A DNA stretch of 41,394 nucleotides from Dehalococcoidia bacterium (GTDB lineage Bacteria; Chloroflexota; Dehalococcoidia; Lucifugimonadales; JAGWBF01): contig JAGWBF010000004.1 of NCBI GenBank assembly GCA_021296025.1, positions 1 through 41,394 on the forward strand. Reading direction: 5' to 3'. The first letter of the stretch is position 1. Each line of letters opens with the position of its first letter. Shown here piece after piece: positions 34,901 through 41,394 of this stretch. The notes under the pieces were generated by a model, which was not told where the DNA came from, searched no databases, and worked only from the letters and a program-made list of their open reading frames with translations. The position numbers and the translations under genes are program-made.

Positions 34901-36049
34901 TCATCCTGCCAGGACGCGATTGGGAAGGGAGTCGGCCGCAGCTTCGGCATCCAGCCGTGCCGTTCTGTCGGCCTCCATTATCTCCTCGAGGGATTTACCG
35001 CCAGTGGGCGTGTGCTTGGCCAGGACCTCTTCGAGGATGCGGGGGATATCCAGGAATCCGATCCTGCCTTCCAGGAACCGGTCCACCGCAACCTCGTCGG
35101 CGGCGCTGAGGGCCGCAGGGTAGGTGCCTCCCTTACGTCCGGCTTCTACCGCAAGGCTGAAACAGGGGTAGCGCGACGGGTCCAGGGGCTCGAAATTGAT
35201 GTCCAAGGGTGAACGCAGGTCGAGATGGGGAATAAGCCGGTTGGGCAGGCGCTCGGGGTACAGCATGGAGTACTGGATGGGCAGGCGCATATCGGGAGGT
35301 CCCATCTGGGCTTTCACCGAACCATCAGCCATCTCCACCATGGAGTGAATGATGCTCTGTGGGTGAACCACCACTTCGATGTTCTCCCAGGGTACGTCAA
35401 AGAGCCAGTGGGCTTCGATTACCTCGAAAGCCTTGTTCATGAGGGTTGCCGAATCGATGGTGATCTTCCTGCCCATGTTCCATGTAGGGTGCTTCAGGGC
35501 CTGCTCAGGCGTGACCTTCTCAAGGTCCTGCAGGGATGATTTTCGGAAGGGGCCTCCCGACGCGGTGATGATCATCCGGCTTATGGGGCCGCCTTCCCCC
35601 TGGATGCTCTGCCAGATGGCGCTGGGTTCGCTGTCCACCGGCATCAGGTTGCGTCCTGCCGTTCCCGCCAGTGACCTGATTAGGGGGCCGGCCATGATGA
35701 TTACTTCCTTGTTAGCCAGGGCAACGGTCTTTCCGCACTCCAGCGCTTTCACCGTGGGAACCAAGCCAGCCGTTCCTATGGTGGAAGCCATTACAAGTTC
35801 AACATCGGGCTCGGCGACCATCTCTTCCATGGGGACCACATCCCCATTTCCGGCCAGCCTGTGCCTCTTCGCCTCGTCGGCGCAGAACACCATGCGGGGG
35901 TTGAACTCCGAGATCTGGTTGACCAGCAAATCCAGGTTCCTTCCGGCAGCCAGCCCCAGGATCTGGAACCGTTCCGGCATCTCCCGGACGACATCCAGGG
36001 TCTGCACTCCTATGGAGCCCGTGGAGCCGAGGACAACCAGTCCCTTCAT
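34901..36049 (-). CDS. dxr: 1-deoxy-D-xylulose 5-phosphate reductoisomerase Dxr
   Basis: A 382-residue NADPH-dependent enzyme that makes MEP, the first committed step of the non-mevalonate isoprenoid pathway. The NADPH motif VVLGSTGSIG opens the protein; ALANKEVIIMAG, MPVDSEPSAIWQ (catalytic metal Asp/Glu), ITASGGPFR and HPTWNMGRKITIDSATLMNKAFEVIEAHWLF follow. ATG 36049 is used; GTG 36067 is possible but adds six residues with no homology. Seven-base spacing from an AAGGTGG supports the ATG. Confidence 0.97.
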   Translation of the reverse strand: MKGLVVLGSTGSIGVQTLDVVREMPERFQILGLAAGRNLDLLVNQISEFNPRMVFCADEAKRHRLAGNGDVVPMEEMVAEPDVELVMASTIGTAGLVPTVKALECGKTVALANKEVIIMAGPLIRSLAGTAGRNLMPVDSEPSAIWQSIQGEGGPISRMIITASGGPFRKSSLQDLEKVTPEQALKHPTWNMGRKITIDSATLMNKAFEVIEAHWLFDVPWENIEVVVHPQSIIHSMVEMADGSVKAQMGPPDMRLPIQYSMLYPERLPNRLIPHLDLRSPLDINFEPLDPSRYPCFSLAVEAGRKGGTYPAALSAADEVAVDRFLEGRIGFLDIPRILEEVLAKHTPTGGKSLEEIMEADRTARLDAEAAADSLPNRVLAG

Positions 36050-36074
36050 CCTTTCACCACCTTGCACACAGGAG

Positions 36075-36896
36075 CTATCCGGAAGTATCCAGCGCGAACT
36101 TTAAAAGATAATACACTGCGGGGATAGCTAGTACAATGGAATCCGCCCGGTCCAAGACTCCGCCGTGGCCGGGAAGAAATCTGCCCGCATCCTTCACCCC
36201 AGAGGCCCTCTTCAAGCGCGATTCCAGCAGGTCCCCCAGCTGGGCGGCTACCCCAGCCGCCGCTCCCACCAGGGTGGCCTGCCATGTTGGCGTCCCAAGC
36301 TCCAGGATAGATCCAAGAAGCAAAGCAATGCCGAGGGCGCAGACCATCCCGCCCACTGCCCCCTCCCACGTCTTGCCCGGGCTGATGCTGGGAGCCATCT
36401 TGTGCCTCCCGATAAGCCTTCCGGTAAAGAAAGCCCCCGTGTCCGTTGCGAACACCACCATTATTCCGAAGAACAGCCAGTCCCGGCCCAGATCCGACCC
36501 TCCGTCCATCTCCCTGATGAGCAGCGCATGGGCGAGGAGGAAAGCCACATAGAAGGGACCGAAGGCCCAGACAGCCCACCGGACCAGCGCGTCCTTTCGG
36601 GGAAGACTAACCAGCACCCATGGGACCGACAGGAGGACACCGGCCCCAAGAACGGCGTGGGGTAGGTAATTGGTCCAGACGTCCGTCATCTGGGCGGAGA
36701 CGACGATGGCCAAGCCCCAGGCGGCTGCCAGCACTAGAGGCACAGGGGAGCGGGTCGGGTTGGTCATCTGGTGGTATTCCCGTAGTCCCAGGAGCACCGC
36801 TGCGCCTACCAGGATGGTGAGCCAGGGAGCACCAAGCCAGATGGCGCCAACCAGAAGGGGGATACCTACCAGGGCGGTAAGTAGTCTGCCAGCCAC
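36075..36896 (-). CDS. cdsA: Phosphatidate cytidylyltransferase CdsA
   Basis: A 273-residue integral membrane enzyme that makes CDP-diacylglycerol for phospholipid synthesis. At least six hydrophobic segments span the protein. The family signature is at the C-terminus: SRLKRASGVKD, then LPGHGGVLDRADS, with the metal-binding aspartates, preceded by a SISPGKTWEGAVGG loop. GTG 36896 starts eight bases after the uppS stop; its ribosome site is weak. It is followed by dxr as in many bacteria. Confidence 0.96.
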   Translation of the reverse strand: MAGRLLTALVGIPLLVGAIWLGAPWLTILVGAAVLLGLREYHQMTNPTRSPVPLVLAAAWGLAIVVSAQMTDVWTNYLPHAVLGAGVLLSVPWVLVSLPRKDALVRWAVWAFGPFYVAFLLAHALLIREMDGGSDLGRDWLFFGIMVVFATDTGAFFTGRLIGRHKMAPSISPGKTWEGAVGGMVCALGIALLLGSILELGTPTWQATLVGAAAGVAAQLGDLLESRLKRASGVKDAGRFLPGHGGVLDRADSIVLAIPAVYYLLKFALDTSG

Positions 36897-36904
36897 CGGG
36901 AGGC

Positions 36905-37654
36905 CTAGCCTGAGGGGTCTTCGGACCTCAGGGCGCCGAACCGCCTCTGGCGTTGGCTGAAGGACTCCATGGCTTCCGCAATCTCGTCTTCACCAAGATC
37001 GGGCCACATGGATGCGGTGGTGAAGTACTCGCTATAAGCGGACTGCCATATTAGGAAGTTGCTCAAGCGTAGCTCGCCCGCCGTCCGGATAATCAGGTCC
37101 GGGTCGGGCAGACCGTCGGTATACAGGTACCTTGCGAAGGTCTCCTCGTCCAGGTCGTCGGGACAGACCCCTTCGCGCACCATCTGCTTTATGGCCTCCA
37201 GGATTTCATCTCTCCCGCCGTAGTCAAAGGCTATGTTCAGGTTTATGGAGCCGTTGTTCTTGGTCAAATCCTGGGTGTAGCTGACAGCGTCCAGCAGCCG
37301 GGATGACAAGCGGTCCCTGCGTCCCATGTGACGCACCCGCACATCCTTGCTGTGCAAGGCCTCCGCCTCTTCGTAGATCACCTCTTCGAGGATGGACATG
37401 AGTCCGGAGACTTCATCCTCGGGTCTCCCCCAATTCTCAGTGGAGAAGGCATACAGGGTGACGTGCTTTACGCCGTAGCCGACAAGGCAGTCAAGCACCC
37501 GGTGGATGTTGTCCACCCCCGCCCTGTGCCCCTCCAAGCGGGGTAGTCCCTGCCTTGTTGCCCACCTCCCGTTGCCGTCCATGATGATGGCTACGTGGGC
37601 GGGGACCTTCATGGCAGGAATTGCCGGCTCTGTCTCGGTAGTTCTTAGCTGCAT
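36905..37654 (-). CDS. uppS: Undecaprenyl diphosphate synthase (isoprenyl transferase)
   Basis: A 249-residue cis-prenyltransferase that elongates farnesyl diphosphate with isopentenyl units to the lipid carrier for cell-wall synthesis. HVAIIMDGNGRWA carries the catalytic Asp26, followed by GLPRLEGHRAG, YAFSTENWGRP, INLNIAFDYGGR and PDPDLIIRTAGELRLSNFLIWQSAYSE. Both start candidates, ATG 37654 and ATG 37612, lack a strong ribosome site; the first is used. It stands between frr and cdsA, the conserved order. Confidence 0.97.
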   Translation of the reverse strand: MQLRTTETEPAIPAMKVPAHVAIIMDGNGRWATRQGLPRLEGHRAGVDNIHRVLDCLVGYGVKHVTLYAFSTENWGRPEDEVSGLMSILEEVIYEEAEALHSKDVRVRHMGRRDRLSSRLLDAVSYTQDLTKNNGSINLNIAFDYGGRDEILEAIKQMVREGVCPDDLDEETFARYLYTDGLPDPDLIIRTAGELRLSNFLIWQSAYSEYFTTASMWPDLGEDEIAEAMESFSQRQRRFGALRSEDPSG

Positions 37655-37673
37655 ACGGATTCGGGTCTCAGGA

Positions 37674-38261
37674 TCATACCTGCATTATCTCCGTTTCCTT
37701 GGTCGAGGAGACCTGGTCGATGTTGGCGATGTGCTGGTCGGTGTACTTCTGCAGGGTGTCCTGGGCCCTTCGGTTCTCGTCCTGGGACAGGTCCTTGCTC
37801 TTTTCCATGGAACGGAGCTGCTCTATCGCATCGCGGCGAATATTCCGTACCGCCAGCTTGCCGTTCTCGGCCTTTTGCTTCAGCATTTTGACCATCTCCC
37901 TGCGTCTTTCCTGGCTCAGGGGTGGAATGGGAATCCTGATGAGACTTCCGTCATTGGAGGGGTTCAGGCCAAGATCAGACTTCTGGATGCTCTTTTCAAT
38001 CTCCTTGAAGGCCTGCTTGTCCCAGGGCTGGACGGTGAGAGACCGGGCCTCCGGGGCGGTGATGGTAGCAAGCTGGCTCAGGGGAGTGGGAGTCCCGTAA
38101 TACTCAACGGCAAGGTTCTCTATAAGGGATGGAGTTGCCCTGCCTGTGCGAACCGAGCTAAGTTCCCGTTTTAGCGCGTCGATGGCCTTGCCCATCCTGG
38201 TCTGCGCTTCAGTTAACACATCTTCTGCAAGCTTTGGTGCGGCTCCGCCTTCGGTCGTCAT
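37674..38261 (-). CDS. frr: Ribosome recycling factor
   Basis: A 195-residue two-domain protein that, with EF-G, splits post-termination ribosomes. Signatures are RTGRATPSLIENLAVEYYG, PLSQLATITAPEARSLTVQPWDK, LGLNPSNDGSLIRIPIPPLSQERR and NIRRDAIEQLR. It starts two bases after the pyrH stop with a strong AGGAGGAG ribosome site inside the pyrH end, so the two are coupled. A short non-conserved N-terminal extension precedes the usual opening helix. Confidence 0.97.
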   Translation of the reverse strand: MTTEGGAAPKLAEDVLTEAQTRMGKAIDALKRELSSVRTGRATPSLIENLAVEYYGTPTPLSQLATITAPEARSLTVQPWDKQAFKEIEKSIQKSDLGLNPSNDGSLIRIPIPPLSQERRREMVKMLKQKAENGKLAVRNIRRDAIEQLRSMEKSKDLSQDENRRAQDTLQKYTDQHIANIDQVSSTKETEIMQV

Positions 38262-38263
38262 TA

Positions 38264-38989
38264 CTACTCTCCTCCTGAAATTCGAGTACCCACCGACTCT
38301 CCCGAGAGAACGCGACGGATGCTTCCCGGCTGGAACAGGTCAAAAATTATTATAGGAAGGGAGTTGTCCATGCACAAAGACAGGGCGGTCGTATCCATTA
38401 TCTTGAGGCGCAAGTTCAGGGCGTCGAGGTAGCTCAATTGGGAGAAGGGCTGGGCATCGGGGTTTTGGTTGGGGTCCGAGTCGTACACGGCATCAACGTT
38501 GTTCTTCCCCATCATCAGCACCTCGGCGCCGATCTCCACCGCGCGCAGAGCTGATGTGGTATCCGTAGTCATAAACGGATTGCCGGTGCCGGCCGCGAAA
38601 ATGACCACCCTACCCTTTTCCAGGTGACGCATAGCCCGACGGCGTATGTACGGTTCAGCTACTGAGTGGACCTGTAAGGCGGTCTGGGTGCGGGTGGTCA
38701 GGTCCATTCGCTCCAGGGCATCCTGGAGGGCCAGGGCGTTCATGACTGTTGCCAGCATACCTGCGTAGTCGGCTGTGGCCCTGTCCATCCCCCAGCTTTC
38801 CGCTTCCAGCCCCCTCCAGATATTGCCTCCCCCTATGACTACACCAAGCTCTACCCCAAGTTCGGAGGCTTCCTTGATCTGCTCGGCGGCGTAACGCACC
38901 GCAAGGGGGTCGATTCCGTAATGGCCATCGCCGCTGAGGGACTGGCCGCTGAGCTTCAGGAGCACCCGTTTGTAACAGGACTTTGCCAA
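38264..38989 (-). CDS. pyrH: UMP kinase PyrH
   Basis: A 241-residue amino acid kinase-fold enzyme that phosphorylates UMP to UDP. It opens with RVLLKLSGQSLSG, then GVVIGGGNIWRG, DRATADYAGMLATVMNALALQDAL, FAAGTGNPFMTTDT and KNNVDAVYDSDP. Length and motifs are complete. It lies 15 bases after tsf and two bases before frr in the standard rpsB-tsf-pyrH-frr block. Confidence 0.97.
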   Translation of the reverse strand: MAKSCYKRVLLKLSGQSLSGDGHYGIDPLAVRYAAEQIKEASELGVELGVVIGGGNIWRGLEAESWGMDRATADYAGMLATVMNALALQDALERMDLTTRTQTALQVHSVAEPYIRRRAMRHLEKGRVVIFAAGTGNPFMTTDTTSALRAVEIGAEVLMMGKNNVDAVYDSDPNQNPDAQPFSQLSYLDALNLRLKIMDTTALSLCMDNSLPIIIFDLFQPGSIRRVLSGESVGTRISGGE

Positions 38990-39004
38990 GTTATCCCCGA
39001 CCCG

Positions 39005-39517
39005 TCATTCCCCCAGGGCAAAGCGGGAAAACCGGCGCACCTTCACATTTTCCCCTACCCTGGCGATAGCATCCTGGACGATGTCGTTCACCGTGCGGGA
39101 CGGGTCCTTGATGTAGGACTGATCCAGGAGGCTGATCTCTTCTATCGGCCGCTTTTCTTCTTCCTCAATGTCATCCTTGCTTATGTAGGAAGTTGAGGGC
39201 ATTGCGGCTATCTGCATGGCTAGGTTGTGGGCGAGTTCCTGGAATTCCGGCGTACGAGCTACGAAGTCGGTCTCGCAGTCCAGCTGTACCAGCGCTCCTA
39301 CGCGGCCCCCGGTGTGAATGTAGGCGTGCACCAGCCCCTCCCGCGTCTCCCGGCCAGACTTCTTGGCCGCGCTGGAGAGACCCTGCTCCCGCAGCACATC
39401 TTCCGCTTTATCGGAGTTTCCGTCGGCCTGTTCCAAGGCCTTCTTGCAGTCCATCACTCCGGCTCCGGTCTTTTGCCGGAGGTCCCTGATCATTTCAACG
39501 CTTATTTCCAAGGACAT
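39005..39517 (-). CDS. tsf: Elongation factor Ts (short form)
   Basis: A 170-residue guanine nucleotide exchange factor for EF-Tu. The N-terminal UBA-like domain has VEMIRDLRQKTGAGVMDCKKALEQADG, and the core shows CETDFVARTPEFQELAHNLAMQIAA with the TDFVA contact residues. It is far shorter than the roughly 280-residue E. coli protein and lacks the second core subdomain, as in other short-form bacteria such as Thermus-like and many Chloroflexota. GGGGGA is directly before ATG 39517, closer than ideal. Confidence 0.96.
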   Translation of the reverse strand: MSLEISVEMIRDLRQKTGAGVMDCKKALEQADGNSDKAEDVLREQGLSSAAKKSGRETREGLVHAYIHTGGRVGALVQLDCETDFVARTPEFQELAHNLAMQIAAMPSTSYISKDDIEEEEKRPIEEISLLDQSYIKDPSRTVNDIVQDAIARVGENVKVRRFSRFALGE

Positions 39518-39565
39518 TCCCCCGATTGGATATTCCCTTAGTGGCGATATGACAGCCCCGGTACG

Positions 39566-40516
39566 CTAGCTGGCCTCGGTCCCGGGAGCCTCTTCGGCTG
39601 TCGTGCTCACTGCCGGGGCGGTCTCGCTGCTTTCGCTCCAGCCCTGGTTATCCGGCTGGACGGCCGTTTGGACCTCGGCGGGGGCGCTATCTTGAGGTGT
39701 GGCTCGGAAGGACAAGGCGGACTCCAGCTCCTGGGCGTCAAGCTCCAGGAATTCTGGCTTCTCCTCCTCGTAATCCTCCTCCACCTCTTCGTCCGTTTCC
39801 GGCTCCAAGGGCGCCCTTTGTCGCAGCCCTTCCAGGATGGCGTCGGCAACCCGGCCGGCGATCAGACGGATGGACCTTATGGCATCGTCGTTGCCGGGTA
39901 TGGGCACCGTTACGAGATTGGGATCGCAATTGCTGTCCACCAAGGCCACGATGGGGATACCCAACCTGGCGGCCTCGGCAATGCAGATATCTTCCTTCTC
40001 GATATCTATGACAAAGAGGGCTGCCGGCATGGAGGTAACGAAGTACTTGTGCAGCCGGTTTAGTTCATCCTGGAGCTTCAGGCTTTCTTTCTTGGTGAGG
40101 CCCAGCAGCGCGCCCTTTTCGATGCGCTCCTCTAGTTGGACCATGTAGTTGATGCGCGCCCGAATGGTCTTGAAGTTGGTGAGAGTGCCCCCCAGCCATC
40201 GCTGGTTGATGTAGGGCATGTTGCTTCGCCTGGCTTCCTGCTGGATGGTTTCCTGGGCCTGCTTCTTAGTTCCCACGAACATGATATCACCGCCGCTGGC
40301 GACCAGCTGGGTGATGGATTTGCAGGCGTTCTCCAGGAGTACAAGGGTCTGCTGCAGGTCGATGATGTGGATGCCATTGCGGTGGGTGAAGATGTACCTC
40401 TTCATGTGGGGGTTCCACCGCCTGGTCTGGTGTCCGAAGTGGACCCCAGCCTCCAGGAGGGTCTTCATCGTTACCGGTTCCCTCGGAGGAGGGCTAACCT
40501 CGGGCGCTTCTACCAT
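39566..40516 (-). CDS. rpsB: Ribosomal protein S2 with long acidic tail
   Basis: A 316-residue small-subunit protein. The S2 core starts with TMKTLLEAGVHFGHQTRRWNPHMKRYIF and continues through VGTKKQAQE, RWLGGTLTNF, LDSNCDPNLVTVPIPGNDDAIR-like and IRLIAGRVADAILEG. Beyond the core, about 80 residues form a Glu/Asp-rich then Ala/Thr/Pro/Ser-rich tail, probably disordered, and about 16 residues precede the usual start. ATG 40516 has AAAGGCAGG just upstream; an internal ATG at 40468 would give the canonical S2 start but has no comparable site. It heads the ten-gene housekeeping block. Confidence 0.96.
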   Translation of the reverse strand: MVEAPEVSPPPREPVTMKTLLEAGVHFGHQTRRWNPHMKRYIFTHRNGIHIIDLQQTLVLLENACKSITQLVASGGDIMFVGTKKQAQETIQQEARRSNMPYINQRWLGGTLTNFKTIRARINYMVQLEERIEKGALLGLTKKESLKLQDELNRLHKYFVTSMPAALFVIDIEKEDICIAEAARLGIPIVALVDSNCDPNLVTVPIPGNDDAIRSIRLIAGRVADAILEGLRQRAPLEPETDEEVEEDYEEEKPEFLELDAQELESALSFRATPQDSAPAEVQTAVQPDNQGWSESSETAPAVSTTAEEAPGTEAS

Positions 40517-40564
40517 AGGACCTGCCTTTCGCCAAGCTCTAGTTCGTTGAGTTTCGTATCTATC

Positions 40565-40590
40565 AAAAGAGCAGGTCACATAACCTGCTC
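40565..40590 (-). terminator. Attenuator-like hairpin with T-tract in the rpsB leader
   Basis: Read on the minus strand, GAGCAGGT and ACCTGCTC form a perfect eight-base stem around a six-base loop (40569-40590), followed directly by TTTT (40565-40568). This has the form of an intrinsic terminator, yet it stands between the rpsB promoter and the rpsB start, about 50 bases before the ATG. It may act as an attenuator or as a binding site for S2 feedback control. Confidence 0.65.
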
Positions 40591-40632
40591 AAGGACGAAA
40601 CCGCACCAATCCAGGTTACAAATCCGCTCGAC

Positions 40633-40662
40633 AGTATAGCACAGCCTGCCTTAGATGGGCAA
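40633..40662 (-). promoter_or_regulatory. rpsB: Sigma-70-type promoter for the rpsB operon
   Basis: On the minus strand TTGCCC (40657-40662) is followed after 18 bases by TATACT (40633-40638). Transcription would begin near 40626, giving a leader of about 110 bases that contains the attenuator-like hairpin. Ribosomal protein operons commonly have such a leader. Confidence 0.65.
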
Positions 40663-40750
40663 GGAGAATTGGCTGGAGGAAGCGGGCGCAAAACCTTCAC
40701 ATCTGGGAGGGAGGGTATACTGCCGGGCAACCAACGCTGAGAGGATTTAC

Positions 40751-40813
40751 ATGGTTTTCCAATTCGATGTGACCTCGGCGGTCCCCGAAGTGAACCGGCG
40801 CACCTCTTTCTAA
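40751..40813 (+). other. Short orphan frame of 20 codons, possible gene-start remnant
   Basis: ATG 40751 begins a 20-residue frame (starting MVFQFDVTSAVPEVN) that ends at TAA 40811-40813. It has an AGAGG ribosome site six bases upstream and a TATACT box at 40716-40721, but no good -35. It overlaps the stop codon of the convergent 35-residue repeat gene by three bases. It may be the intact start of a plus-strand gene whose body was lost, or chance. No family recognised. Confidence 0.3.
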
Positions 40814-41394
40814 TTTCCCTCGGACTGCAGCATCTCTGGGAGCAGGTTGAAGGCCAAGGCGGGGTCCTCATTAGCAGCGTCGGCCAGTGTTTGAAGTTGG
40901 CCTAGCTCAGCTTCCGTCAACCCATCCGTAACCCAAGGGAGTTCCAAGATCTGCGCAACCAGGAATCCCTGCTCTTCAAGCATGCCGAATATGATGCCGA
41001 TAGTCTGTGCGTCGCTCTCAGAAATCCCATCGGCAATCCAGGGTGCAACTGCTATATTCGCGCCCAGCACCTCATCTCTTTCTGCAATGTCCAATAGGTG
41101 CTCCATGCCCCAACTTTCGTGCTCGGTAATCTCGTCGCTCAACCAGGGGTAACCTATCACAAGACCTGCCTCTTCAGGGGCAACGTCGACGAGTTGTCTC
41201 AGTAGTCGAAGGACATGGATATCAGTTCCGTAGATACCGTCCTGCACCCACGAGAAGCCAGCCACCCTCATGGCAAGGGCGGGGTCCACGGCATAGATGG
41301 CGCGGAGATGGCGTCTCGCTTCACTGTGCCGCCAGAATGCGGACCCCGTAAACCTCTCAGGGGGTAGGCCGAACCAGGGGATAGCTGTGCGGAA
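40810..41394 (-). CDS. Protein of exact 35-residue Trp-Asp repeats (C-terminal part; N-terminus beyond window)
   Basis: The frame is open to the window edge, so this is the last 194 residues of a longer protein; the GTG at 41289 is internal. Within the visible part, a PW(V/L/I)xD(G/E)(I/L)-type motif recurs with tryptophans at residues 49, 84, 119 and 154, exactly 35 apart, each followed by an acidic helix (TExE-like) and a Leu/Ala-rich helix. Before this, IPWFG and an FTGSAFWRHSEARRHLRAI segment lead into the repeats. Such spacing suggests a helical solenoid like TPR or PPR, but the motif is not theirs. Function unknown; a scaffold or surface role is possible. It ends against the rpsB promoter region. 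Confidence 0.8.
   Translation of the reverse strand, partial: FRTAIPWFGLPPERFTGSAFWRHSEARRHLRAIYAVDPALAMRVAGFSWVQDGIYGTDIHVLRLLRQLVDVAPEEAGLVIGYPWLSDEITEHESWGMEHLLDIAERDEVLGANIAVAPWIADGISESDAQTIGIIFGMLEEQGFLVAQILELPWVTDGLTEAELGQLQTLADAANEDPALAFNLLPEMLQSEGN

Overview
The window (41,394 bases, moderately high GC) looks like chromosomal DNA of an uncultivated bacterium, most likely a Chloroflexota member of the Dehalococcoidia/SAR202 type. This placement is an inference. It rests on coenzyme F420 biosynthesis next to an LLM-type F420 oxidoreductase, a fused accD-accA gene, FabI-type fatty acid synthesis, a split B12-dependent methylmalonyl-CoA mutase, a short EF-Ts and frequent TTG/GTG starts. 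No marker-gene comparison was possible.

Layout. 1-1921 (+): the 3' end of argS and a divergent asparaginase-like gene. 1944-9761 (-): one long gene train from a good promoter, ruvB, a tandem NIPSNAP protein, cofG, cofH, cofD, cofC, an F420-type oxidoreductase and fabI. 9931-14612 (+): yebC, ruvC, ruvA, an unrecognised nuclease-like gene and uvrB, so the three ruv genes straddle a divergent promoter region. 14689-15856 (-): a decayed locus where the 5' end of a membrane-protein gene abuts an internal fragment of a prkA kinase gene. 16220-17388 (+): a MIP18/SufT-like gene and an Mrp-type ATPase behind a strong promoter. 17385-23827 (-): accDA fusion, ftsK, RNase J and a family-4 uracil-DNA glycosylase. 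23905-26459 (-): yceD, rpmF, fabD, nusB and acpP behind a near-consensus promoter. 26604-40516 (-): the classic rpsB-tsf-pyrH-frr-uppS-cdsA-dxr-rseP-ispG-proS run, continued by methylmalonyl-CoA mutase large chain, an acyl-CoA dehydrogenase, methylmalonyl-CoA epimerase and the mutase B12 chain. 40810-41394 (-): the C-terminal part of a protein built from exact 35-residue repeats.

How it works together. The cof genes cover the deazaflavin (FO) synthase pair plus the two lactyl-phosphate steps, so the cell should make F420-0; the glutamyl ligase cofE is not here. The mutase, epimerase and acyl-CoA dehydrogenase point to propionyl-CoA or branched-chain acyl-CoA breakdown. ruvABC, uvrB, the glycosylase and ftsK give a strong DNA-repair and chromosome-processing content. 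dxr, ispG, uppS and cdsA supply isoprenoid, undecaprenyl and phospholipid precursors.

Most of the window is conserved housekeeping sequence. The parts worth a second look are the asparaginase homologue with an altered catalytic motif, the NIPSNAP gene inside an F420 operon, the nuclease-like gene between ruvA and uvrB, the prkA deletion scar, an Mrp ATPase without its usual Cys pair, a three-PDZ RseP, a frameshift in proS, an attenuator-like hairpin before rpsB, and the 35-residue repeat protein. No CRISPR array, rRNA, tRNA, insertion sequence or phage gene was seen.
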